A stretch of DNA of 64,000 bases from Bacillus renqingensis (GCF_016464375.1 NZ_JADDIU010000009.1:62001-126000); one strand, 5' to 3'. Shown: positions 8,603 through 19,094, numbered from the stretch's first letter. The notes: a model not told the origin generated them from the letters alone. Translations and numbers: made by a program.

Positions 8603-9844
8603 ATGACAGAAAGAAGTGTTATTTTTGTGAATCAACTGAAAGAAACAAAACGAAATTTGTGGATTATGTGGTTGGCTAACTTCTTTGTTTCTGGAAGCAT
8701 GACCATGGTCCTCCCGTTTATTTCCCTTTATATTGAGTCATTTGGACATTTTTCAGCGACATATGTGCAGCATTGGTCAGGGTTAACATTTGCTGTAACA
8801 TTTGTATCAGCATTTATTTTCTCCCCTATTTGGGGAAAAATCGGTGACAAGTATGGCAGGAAAAAAATTCTGATCATTTCCGGACTTGGAATGGCTTTAT
8901 CTATTTTTCTTATTGGATTTGCACAATCGGTATGGCAGTTATTCTTTCTCCGCTTTTTTATGGGCTTTTTCTCAGGCTTTATTCCCATGTCACAGGCATT
9001 TATCTCCACCCAAACCCCGAAGAAAATTGCCGGTCGTGTTCTTGGCACCCTGCAGACGGGAAGTATTACCGGTTCTTTGTTAGGACCAATGCTGGGCGGT
9101 GTTTTAGCCGATACGCTTGGCTATTCTACCACCTTTAAATGGACATCGATTGCCATTTTGATCTCCGCCCTCCTGGTGATGACCACGAAAGAATTTCGGA
9201 TTGAAGTGAAAAAGGGGGCAAAATCCCATTATTCCAGTAAAGAGGTTTTATTGCACATCCTTAAGAATCCTGTTCTGCTGACAGTACTGCTCATCTCGGC
9301 ACTTGAACAAATAGCTCACTTTAGCATTCAGCCAATTCTTTCCCTGTTCGTCAGTGAATTGCATGGAAAAGCAAATATTGCCTTTTATTCGGGGATTGCT
9401 TTTTCCGTGGCAGGCTTAGGGAATTTGCTGATGTCACGGAATTGGGGACAAATCGCCGATAGGTTTGGCTATATTAAAATACTGGTGATTCTTCTTTTTT
9501 CGGCGGGAATTATTTATTTACCTGGTGCTATCGTTACGAGTTTTTGGCAGTTAGTCTTAATCCGCTTTGTTCTTGGGGTCGCGATTGGCGGCGTCATTCC
9601 GGTGAGGATTGCCTATATCCGCCAGGAAGCGCCGATTGCCATGCAGGGGGAGGTACTTGGCTATAACAACAGTTTACGATTCTTTGGTAACATCATCGGC
9701 CCGATGCTGGGCGGCTTCGTTTCCGGTTATCTCGGTTTCTCAGCCGTATTTATCAGTACAGGTGCCCTACTCATTATCAGCGGCTTCATTCTGCTTGTGA
9801 CGATGAACCGCCATCCAAAGCTCGTGAAACATACGGCGTCCTAA
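8603..9844 (+). CDS. Major facilitator superfamily drug-efflux-type transporter
   Basis: 413 residues, 12 predicted membrane helices. The MFS motif A appears as GKIGDKYGRKK (about 80-90), and the second half repeats it as GQIADRFGY. A motif-C-like TGSITGSLLGPMLGG (about 155-169) marks antiporters of the drug-efflux group. Substrate cannot be told from sequence. The ATG at 8603 has only a weak GAAG upstream; a GTG at 8627 (VNQLKETKRN) is a real alternative. Monocistronic, with a terminator hairpin downstream. Confidence 0.75.
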   Translation: MTERSVIFVNQLKETKRNLWIMWLANFFVSGSMTMVLPFISLYIESFGHFSATYVQHWSGLTFAVTFVSAFIFSPIWGKIGDKYGRKKILIISGLGMALSIFLIGFAQSVWQLFFLRFFMGFFSGFIPMSQAFISTQTPKKIAGRVLGTLQTGSITGSLLGPMLGGVLADTLGYSTTFKWTSIAILISALLVMTTKEFRIEVKKGAKSHYSSKEVLLHILKNPVLLTVLLISALEQIAHFSIQPILSLFVSELHGKANIAFYSGIAFSVAGLGNLLMSRNWGQIADRFGYIKILVILLFSAGIIYLPGAIVTSFWQLVLIRFVLGVAIGGVIPVRIAYIRQEAPIAMQGEVLGYNNSLRFFGNIIGPMLGGFVSGYLGFSAVFISTGALLIISGFILLVTMNRHPKLVKHTAS

Positions 9845-9916
9845 TCTCATTTAACGGGAGCTTGATTTCATGGACGGTCGTGATGACTTGAGACTAAGCT
9901 GGATTGTCCTCATGAA

Positions 9917-9966
9917 AAAAAGGGCGGTCCAAAAAATCGATTTTCGACTTTTGGACGCCCCTTTCT
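9917..9966. terminator. Hairpin after the MFS gene
   Basis: AAAGGGCGGTCCAAAA pairs with TTTTGGACGCCCCTTT across a short AT-rich loop with one bulge. It lies between the convergent MFS and panE genes and is A/T flanked on both sides. Confidence 0.6.
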
Positions 9967-10046
9967 CTGTTCAAAAATGTTGATATAACAGCATTCCTTG
10001 ATTTTTTAATTTTAGGGGACTTGCCCTTTTTGGACAGCCCACTTTC

Positions 10047-10964
10047 CTATTTCAGCAATTGCTCGTAAATTTTTAAATTCGCATATACAGCTTCTAATGC
10101 CGGGACAGGAATTTGTTCCTTATGAGCAATGTTCAATAGATAACCATGTAAATGATCGGCTTCCACCCGAGATAATTTTTCCATATCTCTTTGCATGGAG
10201 GTTTTCATTGAAAAACCTAACGAATCAATTTGCTTCATTTGCAACATTTCAGCATTTTCAGGGAACTGGGCTCCTGCCCGTTTCATTACTGTAACAATCT
10301 CTTGTAAAAGCTCAGCAATTACAGCCCGTCCGCTCGGTTCTTCACGGATTGGACCAATCGGTGCTCTCATTAAGGTTGTAATTCCCGACATTGCAGAAAT
10401 AAATAAATATTTATTCCAAACATCTTGATTGATATCGTCACTCAACCGATACCCAACCTTCGCTCCGGAAAAGGTATCTTCAATTTTTAAAATTCGTTCT
10501 GTCCGTTCACCAGAGCGTTCACCAAACACCAAATCATGTTTTGAACTTGTTTGAATAATCTTGCCCGCAGCATCAAGGGTGGTTTCAATAAAGCAAAGGC
10601 CGCCAATGACACGATCTTCACCAAACTCCGCTGCTAATGTCTCAAAATGAGAAATCCCATTTAACAATGGTAAGATCACTGTTTCTTCGCCTGCATATTT
10701 GCGAAAGCTTTCGATAGCCCCTTGTAGATGATACGCCTTCGTTGACACTATAATTAAATCAAAAGTTCCAGCTTCCTCACCGGATAAAATCATATTGGGG
10801 TTAAGGGACAAATTGCCATGAACACTCTCAATCACGAGTCCGGTTTCCTCTAATTGTTTCTTTCGCCCCTCTCTTACTAGAAAAGTGACGTCTGCTCCCT
10901 TTTCCTGCAGTCGCCCACCAAAATAGCCGCCAACTGCACCTGCACCAACAATCAATATTCTCAT
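10047..10964 (-). CDS. panE: 2-dehydropantoate 2-reductase
   Basis: 305 residues. It reduces ketopantoate to pantoate with NADPH, a step of pantothenate and CoA synthesis. The N-terminal Rossmann motif is MRILIVGAGAVGGYFGGRL. The C-terminal ApbA domain has NKYLFISAMSGITTLMRAPIG. I place the start at MRILIVG because GAGGAGGG sits seven bases upstream; the open frame extends 11 codons further without support. Related ketopantoate reductase-family proteins of unknown role exist in Bacillus, so the exact function is likely but not certain. Confidence 0.8.
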   Translation of the reverse strand: MRILIVGAGAVGGYFGGRLQEKGADVTFLVREGRKKQLEETGLVIESVHGNLSLNPNMILSGEEAGTFDLIIVSTKAYHLQGAIESFRKYAGEETVILPLLNGISHFETLAAEFGEDRVIGGLCFIETTLDAAGKIIQTSSKHDLVFGERSGERTERILKIEDTFSGAKVGYRLSDDINQDVWNKYLFISAMSGITTLMRAPIGPIREEPSGRAVIAELLQEIVTVMKRAGAQFPENAEMLQMKQIDSLGFSMKTSMQRDMEKLSRVEADHLHGYLLNIAHKEQIPVPALEAVYANLKIYEQLLK

Positions 10965-11073
10965 GCTAAGCCCTCCTCTGTATAAAATACCTTTCATCCT
11001 AGTATAAGGGAAATTTTCTAAACACAGTAGAGAGAAATTTTTAAAAAGCTGGCTCTCTCCCCCGCTTCATCCA

Positions 11074-12192
11074 TTACCTTTTTAATAGTGCCCGCCGATT
11101 TGAAAAATCAATATCTTGGTAATAGCTTTTCTTCACGAGAATGTTGGGTCCCAAGCATGAGACCGCCGGACAATGGCAGTTTAATTCTTTTGCTAACCTT
11201 GTGGATTGCCACTTCTCATATGCATCTAGTAGATTAGTCGTTTGGATATTGCCAAGCGGCGGTGTGTCACCAAAATCGGTCACAATAATATCGCCGCTAA
11301 AAATATTTACATTTAGCCGGGAACGGCCATCAGGGTCGTTTCTAACGGTTACATTTTTACTTGTATAAAGCCGTTGTAATAAAACCAGATCCTCTTGAAT
11401 ACTGCTGCAAGGATAAAATGGAAGTGTCCCAAACAGCATCCACACATTTTCATCCCGGATATCCAACAGATAATGAATCGCGTCACGAATCTCTTGCAAT
11501 GTTAATACTTCAAGATTGCTGGCAAAATCGCTTGGATACATAGGGTGCACCTCGTGCCTTTGACATAACATTTCATTGACAATCTGGTGATGGATTTTTT
11601 CTAAATATGGCAGAGTCCGTTTATTTAACATCGTTTCAGCTGATACCATTACTCCGGCTTTGCTCAACGCACGGCTATTGTCTATTATTCTTTCAAAATA
11701 TTTAACCCGCTGAGAATAATCAGGCTTCCTTTCCATCCTAGCAAATCCGCCCTGGGAAAAATCATTTACTGTCCCCCAATTGTGCGAGATATGCAGAACA
11801 TCTAAAAATGGAATGACTAATTCATAACGGGCAAGCTCGAGGGTTAAATTGGAATTAAGCTGTGTCCTAATACCGCGTTCATGAGCATACTTTAAAATTG
11901 GTACGATATATTTTTTGACCGATGACATGGATAACATCGGTTCGCCACCGGTAATGCTTAGGGAGCGAAGAGTGGGGATATCATCCAGCCTTGTTAAAAG
12001 GAGATCCAGCGGCAGCGCTTCCGGATCCTTTGGTTGAAGTGTATAACCTACTGCACAGTGCTCACAGCGCATATTACAAAGATTTGTTGTCGTAAATTCA
12101 ATATTGCTGAGCAGTGCATTCCCGTACTCTTCGATATCCAAATAGGCCTCCCATGGATCATACGAGGGGGAAATTTTTCTCAATGTTTTCAT
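11074..12192 (-). CDS. yfkAB: Radical SAM protein, YfkAB type
   Basis: About 372 residues. The radical-SAM cysteine motif CNMRCEHC binds a 4Fe-4S cluster. The following ITGGEPML is the SAM-binding GGE motif. The C-terminal half has cysteines in FYPCSSI and NCHCPAVSCLGPNI that could hold a second cluster, as in SPASM proteins. It resembles the product of B. subtilis yfkA-yfkB read as one gene. Its reaction is unknown to me. The start at MKTLRK has AAAGG eight bases upstream; a GTG three codons upstream is possible. Confidence 0.75.
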   Translation of the reverse strand: MKTLRKISPSYDPWEAYLDIEEYGNALLSNIEFTTTNLCNMRCEHCAVGYTLQPKDPEALPLDLLLTRLDDIPTLRSLSITGGEPMLSMSSVKKYIVPILKYAHERGIRTQLNSNLTLELARYELVIPFLDVLHISHNWGTVNDFSQGGFARMERKPDYSQRVKYFERIIDNSRALSKAGVMVSAETMLNKRTLPYLEKIHHQIVNEMLCQRHEVHPMYPSDFASNLEVLTLQEIRDAIHYLLDIRDENVWMLFGTLPFYPCSSIQEDLVLLQRLYTSKNVTVRNDPDGRSRLNVNIFSGDIIVTDFGDTPPLGNIQTTNLLDAYEKWQSTRLAKELNCHCPAVSCLGPNILVKKSYYQDIDFSNRRALLKR

Positions 12193-12365
12193 CACAATCA
12201 CCTTTAAATCAGTTTTTTAAAAACTCTACTATTATAGATTCATTGATATACTTATGTACACTAAACAGCATATATGAACAGTTGCCATATCGACAAAATT
12301 GCCGGGGAAATATCGCAAAAACTGCCCAATGCCGACAATTAGAACCCTATCAACTGTAAAGAAAA

Positions 12366-12388
12366 AGCTGTCCTCTCTTTGGACAGCT
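12366..12388 (-). terminator. Terminator of the ABC exporter operon
   Basis: AGCTGTCC (12366-12373) pairs with GGACAGCT (12381-12388). Reading the minus strand, the stem is followed by TTTTTC directly after the permease stop. Confidence 0.75.
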
Positions 12389-12389
12389 A

Positions 12390-14021
12390 TTAGAAATTCC
12401 ATATTGTTTTATAGGCTTGTTTCCAACCCAAGATTGTACTAATGACCATTACGGCAAGATAAATCAGCACACCAAATGGAACCAATGAAGCAACATAATG
12501 AACCACTGCGAAAACAGCGATTAACAGCATCGCCAGAATCACCTTCAGACCGCCACTTTGCTGGGCGTCTTCAAACGATTCCGAGAATGGCAATGTTCCA
12601 TTCAGCGTAAGCGAACAAATTACGGTAAATAGAATCGAGACAACGAATACGACGAATAGATCAAGAATGATTTTGAAGCCGAAAATAGCAATAAATATAA
12701 CGCTCAAGATCAAGAAAATGGGAAAAAAGAGATTGACGATAAAGACTTTCAAGGCTGCACTATATAATGGTGCCAAATTGGCAATCGGGGCAGACCGATA
12801 AATCCACGCTCCCCTATATTTCCCCGAGTATTTCAGCATGGTAATCGCACTCGGCATCATTAAACAAGACATATAAATCGCCAAATACCATTTACTTGCA
12901 ACTAAATGGGCATAAGAATTCATTTGAATTTCATTTAACATAAAGATAAACGGGAATACCAGCGACAACCCTAATGCAGGATACACCTTTAAACGAAATT
13001 CCCTCTCATTTCGCATCATGTTATCGGCAAAGCGAAAAAATACCCTCTCTTCCGTACTGCGGCACACCACCCGTGCAATCCAATTTTTCCAACGGCGCTC
13101 CTTTCGTCTGCTCTCCCCATTTTGATTCGTTAGTTTTTGCAGATTTCGTTCAAACGAAGGCATCATCCGGTTGTAGATAATAATTGAAATAATGGGGATT
13201 ACCAAAGCAAGCAGCGAAAAGCCGACGAGATAAAGATTCGAATGGTGCTGTAAAACAAGTTCAAACGGTGCCCCAAACCAAATCGGCGGGAGGAGGAACT
13301 GCCACCAGCTAGGGGAAAATACGATTTCCATATCAACAAAGTTAAAGGCTCTCGCCAACACTTGATAACCGACAGCAATCGAAATTGATAATCCGATTTG
13401 AACATAATTGATGATATCTTTTAATTTTTCCCCATCAAAGAATCGTAGGATGAAATAGTAGATGATTGCGGTTAATACTACGATAAACAAATCAAGCAAA
13501 ATCAACCCAATGATTGCCAGCAGTAAAAACAAAAGACCATGCCTCAGCGTTCCAGCTATTAATGGGGCCGCTGCTATCGCGGCAGTCAGAAAGAATAAGT
13601 AAATGGAAATATGCACTGTTTTCGCTGCACTGATTGTCTTTTTGCCAACCGGTTTGGTCAGCAAAATTCCCTTGTCGCGGACATCCAGTAGGACATTGGA
13701 AAAGTCCGAAATCATCGAGGTCATGACAAGGAACATGACGATTCCATAAAAGATGCTCATTTGGAAAAAATAGTTTTTTCCAAATACCACAATTGGAATA
13801 AGAAAAAGACTCATTAATACGTACATCCCGAGCGATTTCATAAACCCGTTTTCTTCCTGCTTCTTCTTCTTTGCCTGTTGATTAAAGATTGTCGGAGTCC
13901 TGCGTCCATCCATTGTTAATTTAACCGCTAGGATTTTCCGCATTGTTGGGTAATCAACACCAAGTCTCGCAAACAACACCTTAAAGAAATCTAAAAATTT
14001 TAATGTTCGGAAATCCTTCAC
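12390..14021 (-). CDS. ABC exporter permease
   Basis: 543 residues with a basic N-terminal stretch and roughly 12 membrane segments in two blocks separated by a soluble loop around residues 285-330. It has no clear named-family motif. It begins three bases after the stop of the ATPase gene, so the two form an ABC-2-like exporter. Unusual length for an ABC-2 permease (often about 250-400) suggests a full-length fused permease. GTG start with GAGAGGTG upstream. Substrate unknown. Confidence 0.75.
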   Translation of the reverse strand: MKDFRTLKFLDFFKVLFARLGVDYPTMRKILAVKLTMDGRRTPTIFNQQAKKKKQEENGFMKSLGMYVLMSLFLIPIVVFGKNYFFQMSIFYGIVMFLVMTSMISDFSNVLLDVRDKGILLTKPVGKKTISAAKTVHISIYLFFLTAAIAAAPLIAGTLRHGLLFLLLAIIGLILLDLFIVVLTAIIYYFILRFFDGEKLKDIINYVQIGLSISIAVGYQVLARAFNFVDMEIVFSPSWWQFLLPPIWFGAPFELVLQHHSNLYLVGFSLLALVIPIISIIIYNRMMPSFERNLQKLTNQNGESRRKERRWKNWIARVVCRSTEERVFFRFADNMMRNEREFRLKVYPALGLSLVFPFIFMLNEIQMNSYAHLVASKWYLAIYMSCLMMPSAITMLKYSGKYRGAWIYRSAPIANLAPLYSAALKVFIVNLFFPIFLILSVIFIAIFGFKIILDLFVVFVVSILFTVICSLTLNGTLPFSESFEDAQQSGGLKVILAMLLIAVFAVVHYVASLVPFGVLIYLAVMVISTILGWKQAYKTIWNF

Positions 14022-14024
14022 AGC

Positions 14025-14822
14025 CTACACCTCTCGAACAATCGCGACAAATTCCTCGGCGATGGTTTTATATTCATTAAATCCTGTCAGCTGATTAAAA
14101 ATTTGTTCCAATGTCCCTTCTGTGTTTTGCTGCTTTAATTCTGTGAAACTACCATCGGCAACAATTTTTCCATCGTTAATCAGGATGATCCGATTACTAA
14201 TTTTCTCAACGACGTCCATAATATGTGAAGAATAGAAAATCGTCTTGCCTTGGGCGGCGAGAATCGCAAGAATCTCCTTAAACACCATCACACTATTGGC
14301 ATCAAGCCCGCTTAATGGCTCATCTAAAAACAAGAGATCGGGATTATGTAACAAACTGGAGATCACGAGCACCTTTTGGCGCATTCCCTTTGAAAACGAG
14401 GCAATTCGTGAGTGATACACCGCTTCTAAACCAAATAGTGTCATCAGTTTCTCTGCCTTTTCGTCCGCAGCCTGAAAGTCCATGCCGTATAGTTCTCCGA
14501 TAAAGGTTAAATATTCTTGTGCAGTAAGATTATCGTAGAGTTCTGCTATTTCCGGGACATAACCGATTTTCCTTTTGTAGTGATAATTGTCGGCTGTTAC
14601 TTCTTCTCCGAAAATCTCAACCTTTCCAGAATAGTCCCCCTCAAGGCCAAGAATAATCTTGATTGTGGTACTTTTACCGGCCCCATTCGGGCCAATATAA
14701 CCAATAATTTGTCCGCGATAGACCGTTAAGTCAATCCCATTTAGGACATTTTTGCTGCCATAATTTTTTGATAAACCTTGTAAACTTAGTATGACTTCCT
14801 GATTGGGTAAAATTTCAATCAC
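14025..14822 (-). CDS. ABC exporter ATP-binding protein
   Basis: 265 residues. Walker A GPNGAGKST is near 48-56, the signature FSKGMRQKV near 143-151 and Walker B LLFLDEPLSGLD near 162-173. It energises the permease encoded three bases downstream. The signature FSKGM, not LSGGQ, is usual for ABC-2 and drug or bacteriocin exporters. GTG start overlapping a weak GGAAGG. Confidence 0.85.
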   Translation of the reverse strand: MIEILPNQEVILSLQGLSKNYGSKNVLNGIDLTVYRGQIIGYIGPNGAGKSTTIKIILGLEGDYSGKVEIFGEEVTADNYHYKRKIGYVPEIAELYDNLTAQEYLTFIGELYGMDFQAADEKAEKLMTLFGLEAVYHSRIASFSKGMRQKVLVISSLLHNPDLLFLDEPLSGLDANSVMVFKEILAILAAQGKTIFYSSHIMDVVEKISNRIILINDGKIVADGSFTELKQQNTEGTLEQIFNQLTGFNEYKTIAEEFVAIVREV

Positions 14823-14911
14823 CTTCCAAAACTGCTTTTAGGTTCATTTTACCATAAAAATAGAAATGGCTAAATAAGGTTTAGTTCCCTTTTATTAGCC
14901 ATCTTGTTTCG

Positions 14912-17032
14912 CTATTTGCTGATATAATAGAGATACACTTTAATCATAAAATAACTGACTTCTTCCGGAAGCAGCTCCTTGATTGGCTTCAAGCGTTCCC
15001 GCCCCGCTTCTGCAACGGCCTTTTCGAGAAGCGGCAGATAGGTGTCAGGCACCAAAATGGAAAAATTAACCGCTAATCCATCCCGGGAACACTGAAGCAA
15101 ATGATTTTCAATTGTGCTAACGGCGAGGTTTCTTTTTTCGGCAATCTCGTTTATCGAAAGACCAGTTTGGTGCAAACTGAATGTTTCCAGGTGGGAATCT
15201 CCTACGGTTTTAGCTGTTTTTTTCGGTGCCGCCGATTCTACTTCGATTTCAGTGCGGTAATCGGGATTGGCTTCTTTGAAAGTACGGATAGCTTGAATAA
15301 ACTCAAGACCATATTTTTGCAATTTATGTTCCCCGACACCACTCACCTGTAAAAATTCCTCGTTAGTTTGAGGAAGCCTAGCACACATGTCCTTTAATGC
15401 AGCATCCGAAAAAATCACAAATGGCGGTACATTTTCTTGTGCTGCAATTTGTTTCCGCACGTCCCTTAGGGTTTCAAATAATGGGTCACTCTTTGAAACT
15501 TGTTTTACCTGCACCATCTCTCTGCGAAACACCTGCGCGTTTCCTAGTAAAATGTCTTTTCCTTTTGACGAAACATAGAGGGTCGGAAATGTCCCCTGTT
15601 CTATTCCGATTATCTCCTGTGAAATTAAAAATTCAATAAAGTCACTGACATCCTTTACCCCTCTATCTTTCATGATTCCATAGGTTGATAGTCTGTCAAA
15701 ACCGAGTTCTATGACTTTTTTATTTTTCGAGCCGGTCAGCACCTGGGCCGTTAATGTCTTGCCAAAGCGCTGACCCATACGAATTACACAGGACATGACC
15801 ATTTGCGCTTCTTTGGTCACATCGATGCTGGTTCTCGAGTCCGTACAGTTGCCACATCTGCCGCACGGTTCTGTTTCCGTCTCGCCAAAATAGTTTAAAA
15901 TAAATTCCTGCAGACAGTTTTCTGTATGGCAATAGTCGACCATCTGCTGCAGTTTCTCTAACTCTTGGGTCATCCGGGTTCTGTCACTTGATTGGTCGAT
16001 TAGAAAGCGCTGAATTTGGACATCCTGTGGTGAGTAAAGGACGATACATTCGCTCTTAAGCCCATCCCTTCCGGCACGACCCGCTTCTTGATAATAGCTT
16101 TCCATATTTTTTGGAAGCTGCCAGTGAATGCAGTATCTGATATTCGATTTATCAATTCCCATTCCGAAGGCAGAGGTCGCCACCATGACGGAAGCTTGGT
16201 CGGTGAGGAAACGTTCCTGTTCACGGTTCCGTTCTTCATCCCCCATGCCGGCATGGTAGTGGGCCACGTTGATATTTTCCCTTTTTAATCTTTCATAAAG
16301 TTGATCGACATTTTTTCTTGTTGCCGCATAGATAATACCTGATTCTTTGTTGTTTTTTTTCAAATAGTCTAGGAGAAATTTCGTCCGGTCTTGTCCCTTA
16401 ATGACGGAAAAAGAAAGGTTTTCGCGTTCAAACCCTGTAATGATTGCGTTTCTTTCATCAATTTCTAGTAAGCTACAAATATCTTCCCTGACCCTTGGTG
16501 TGGCCGTTGCGGTTAAAGCGAGCACACTGGGTGTTTGCGGCAGACATCGGATCATCTGCTGTATTTGCCGGTAGCTTGGACGGAAATCATGTCCCCATTG
16601 CGAGATACAGTGAGCCTCATCAACCGCTACTAACGAGATTTCCATCTGTCTTAAGTCCTCGATAAATTCTCGTGATTCCAAACGCTCAGGCGCTATGTAT
16701 AACAATTTGTACTTTCCCTGCTTAGCCTGTTGAACCCGTTCATACGTCTCATTAGGCTTTAGCGAACTGTTAATATAGGTTGCTGGGATGCCTGCCTGAA
16801 CGAGGGTATCGACTTGGTCCTTCATTAAGGAAATCAGCGGGGAAATGACTATCGTGGTGCCAGGCAGGATTAAAGCAGGGATTTGGTAGCAAATCGACTT
16901 CCCGCCGCCGGTCGGCATCACACAAATGGTATTATTACCAGCTAATACCGAGCGGATGGCCTGCTCTTGGCCTTTTCTAAAGGAGCTGTAACCAAAATAG
17001 GATTGTAGCAGGGGCTGTGCTTTTTCAAACAA
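14912..17032 (-). CDS. recQ: ATP-dependent DNA helicase RecQ
   Basis: 706 residues. The helicase core has Walker A MPTGGGKSICYQIP (near 39-52) and the DEAH box VAVDEAHCISQWGHDFRP (near 135-152). Helicase C ends with QEAGRAGRDG. The RQC zinc-binding cysteines are in TEPCGRCGNC. The HRDC domain lies around 515-590. A C-terminal helix-turn-helix of the HTH_40 type follows (LSINEIAEKRNLAVSTIENHL). It unwinds forked DNA in recombination and repair. TTG start with AAAGGAG eight bases upstream. A 13-base dispersed-repeat core lies within the last 50 codons. Confidence 0.93.
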   Translation of the reverse strand: MFEKAQPLLQSYFGYSSFRKGQEQAIRSVLAGNNTICVMPTGGGKSICYQIPALILPGTTIVISPLISLMKDQVDTLVQAGIPATYINSSLKPNETYERVQQAKQGKYKLLYIAPERLESREFIEDLRQMEISLVAVDEAHCISQWGHDFRPSYRQIQQMIRCLPQTPSVLALTATATPRVREDICSLLEIDERNAIITGFERENLSFSVIKGQDRTKFLLDYLKKNNKESGIIYAATRKNVDQLYERLKRENINVAHYHAGMGDEERNREQERFLTDQASVMVATSAFGMGIDKSNIRYCIHWQLPKNMESYYQEAGRAGRDGLKSECIVLYSPQDVQIQRFLIDQSSDRTRMTQELEKLQQMVDYCHTENCLQEFILNYFGETETEPCGRCGNCTDSRTSIDVTKEAQMVMSCVIRMGQRFGKTLTAQVLTGSKNKKVIELGFDRLSTYGIMKDRGVKDVSDFIEFLISQEIIGIEQGTFPTLYVSSKGKDILLGNAQVFRREMVQVKQVSKSDPLFETLRDVRKQIAAQENVPPFVIFSDAALKDMCARLPQTNEEFLQVSGVGEHKLQKYGLEFIQAIRTFKEANPDYRTEIEVESAAPKKTAKTVGDSHLETFSLHQTGLSINEIAEKRNLAVSTIENHLLQCSRDGLAVNFSILVPDTYLPLLEKAVAEAGRERLKPIKELLPEEVSYFMIKVYLYYISK
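15041..15053. repeat. Repeat core GGTGTCAGGCACC inside recQ
   Basis: The same 13 bases that bracket the leuA-leuB repeat occur here within the recQ C-terminal coding sequence, where they encode VPDT on the minus strand. Confidence 0.5.
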
Positions 17033-17504
17033 TGTTGTTTCTCCTTTCGTTCGATTAATTTATTTACCTGGTATTATTATAACGCTTATCTTTTGGGATT
17101 GAAAAACTTGTTTTTGAGTGGTTTGAGAAGGCGATTTATTCTTTTCCTACGGGGATTTTTCCTGCTGGATGATTTTTAGTATTTCCTCGGACAATAGAAG
17201 CCGGTTGTTTTTACCGTGGGTCCCCTTTTGATTCCTTCTCGGGTAAAATCAACACTCTTTTTTACCGTACACCGCCATTTTGGAGCCTTCACGGGCAAAA
17301 TCAGATCCTCATTTCCCCAAAAAAAAGATCTCTTTTTTAGAGACCTAGTTCAAAGATTAACCGCTCCGGCGGCAGTCCATGCAATGATATGCTGCAGACA
17401 ACAATGCCGATATTATCTTTTCTAAAGGTAGGAAACGTTTAAACATTCAATTGACTTTTCTAAATAAGACTGGTTGAATTTCTAGATATTTAATAAAACT
17501 ATTT
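17033..17504. other. Non-coding stretch with a weak two-unit repeat
   Basis: No supported gene. Two diverged copies of a 51-base unit start at 17211 and 17262 (each TTACCG...CGGG then AAAATCA). An A/T-flanked imperfect hairpin near 17328-17345 (ATCTCT/AGAGA) may terminate transcription. The rest holds nothing I recognise. Confidence 0.35.
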
Positions 17505-19070
17505 TTATAAACCCGGGGTAAATAAATCCTCAAGCTGCTTCCGTAATACAAATTTCTGGATTTTGCCGCTGGCATTGCGTGGCAGCATATCACAAAAAAC
17601 ATATTTACGCGGGCGCTTAAAATTGGCAAGGCTGTCACTATTTTTGCAGAATTCATCTAGTTCTTGTTCCGTCACATTGGCATCTTTTTTGACAACAAAA
17701 GCGGTGACGGTTTCCCCCCAGCGATCATCCGGCTGACCGACAACAGCAACGTCTAGTACACCGGGATGACCGTGCAAAACATCCTCAACCTCCCTAGGAT
17801 AGATGTTTTCACCACCGCTGATAATCATGTCATCGACACGGTCATTGACATACAGGTAGCCTTCATCATCGAGGTAGCCGATATCTCCCGAATGGTACCA
17901 GCCTTTATACATCGCCTTTTCTGTCGCCTCTTCACGATTGTAATAGCCAAGCATCATGCAAGGTCCTTTCACAATGATTTCGCCAGCCTCTCCGGCCGGA
18001 ACAATATCATCGGGATCGGATGGACCATCTTCCTTCGGTCGAACAACACGGAGATCATGATTTAGAGCGGCCTGACCTGCTGAACCTGCTTTTCGTAGCT
18101 GGTCAGACTCAGACAGAAACGCAATCGCTGGTCCCATTTCCGTCATTCCATAGGCTTGGATTAAAGAAATGCCTAAACTCTCATGCAGGGCATGAACAAG
18201 GGATGGGGCCATTGGGGCTGCTCCATATAGGCCAAGCTTCAGGCTTGATAAATCGTACACGCTTAAATCCTCCTGAAGAAGCATATTCCACATAGTCGGT
18301 GCCGCAAACAGTTTTGAAATTTTTTCCTCTTCAATTAATGAGAGGATCACTTTTGGATTAAACTGGTGCAGGATAACGTTTTTAGCACCTACATTTACCC
18401 GTGGCAGGAAGGCACAGTGTAACTCGGCACAATGGAACATTGGGGCAGTCACTAGGCCGACATCATCTTTTTCAAGCGTCTGGGATGCAATACATAGGAC
18501 ACTTTGGTCCACCATATTGCGGTGGCTATGCATAACCCCTTTGGGTCTTCCGGTTGTCCCGCTTGTGTAAATAAATGCGTATAGATCATTTTCATGGACA
18601 TCAACCTGAACATCTTCTACTGGTGCGGCCGCCACTTTCTCTTTATAGCTGGCAGCATAGGCTGGCTTTGCTTCATCAATGAACCAGAAGGAGATGGTAT
18701 CAAAACGGTTGGCAATCGCTGCAATGACGGGCTCTAATGCTTGTTCAAAAAGCACAACCTTCGGGGCGGCATCGGATAATATAAACGCCACTTCCTCGGA
18801 AGTCAATCGGAAATTAATCGGATTAAAGACAGCACCAATTTTGGCACAGGCAAAAAAGAGCGTCCCTAATTCTTCTGTATTAAACGTGAAGATAGAAACA
18901 CGGTCTCCCTTTTTAATACCTTCTCTTAATAAGGCATTGGCAAGACGATTAACTTGTTCACTCCACTCCCTGTACGTGTAGCGGAGATTTTTCCGAACAT
19001 CATAAAGTGCTTCTTTGTTTGGATACTTCTTTACTGTTAAATCAAAGATTTTTCCGATTGTTGTCGTCAT
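17505..19070 (-). CDS. Acyl-CoA synthetase (AMP-forming)
   Basis: About 521 residues. The AMP-binding P-loop is YTSGTTGRPKGVMHSH (near 168-183), followed by QAYGMTEMGP and the hinge YHSGDIGYLDDEGYLYVNDR. The C-terminal lysine region reads PRNASGKIQKF. It activates a carboxylic acid, most likely a fatty acid, to the acyl-CoA. The start at MTTTIGKIF is favoured because GGAGG sits eight bases upstream; the frame runs 22 codons further. It follows the thiolase gene in the same direction, which fits fatty-acid or branched-acid use. Confidence 0.85.
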   Translation of the reverse strand: MTTTIGKIFDLTVKKYPNKEALYDVRKNLRYTYREWSEQVNRLANALLREGIKKGDRVSIFTFNTEELGTLFFACAKIGAVFNPINFRLTSEEVAFILSDAAPKVVLFEQALEPVIAAIANRFDTISFWFIDEAKPAYAASYKEKVAAAPVEDVQVDVHENDLYAFIYTSGTTGRPKGVMHSHRNMVDQSVLCIASQTLEKDDVGLVTAPMFHCAELHCAFLPRVNVGAKNVILHQFNPKVILSLIEEEKISKLFAAPTMWNMLLQEDLSVYDLSSLKLGLYGAAPMAPSLVHALHESLGISLIQAYGMTEMGPAIAFLSESDQLRKAGSAGQAALNHDLRVVRPKEDGPSDPDDIVPAGEAGEIIVKGPCMMLGYYNREEATEKAMYKGWYHSGDIGYLDDEGYLYVNDRVDDMIISGGENIYPREVEDVLHGHPGVLDVAVVGQPDDRWGETVTAFVVKKDANVTEQELDEFCKNSDSLANFKRPRKYVFCDMLPRNASGKIQKFVLRKQLEDLFTPGL

Positions 19071-19094
19071 GCTCATCGCCTCCATTTTTTTCGA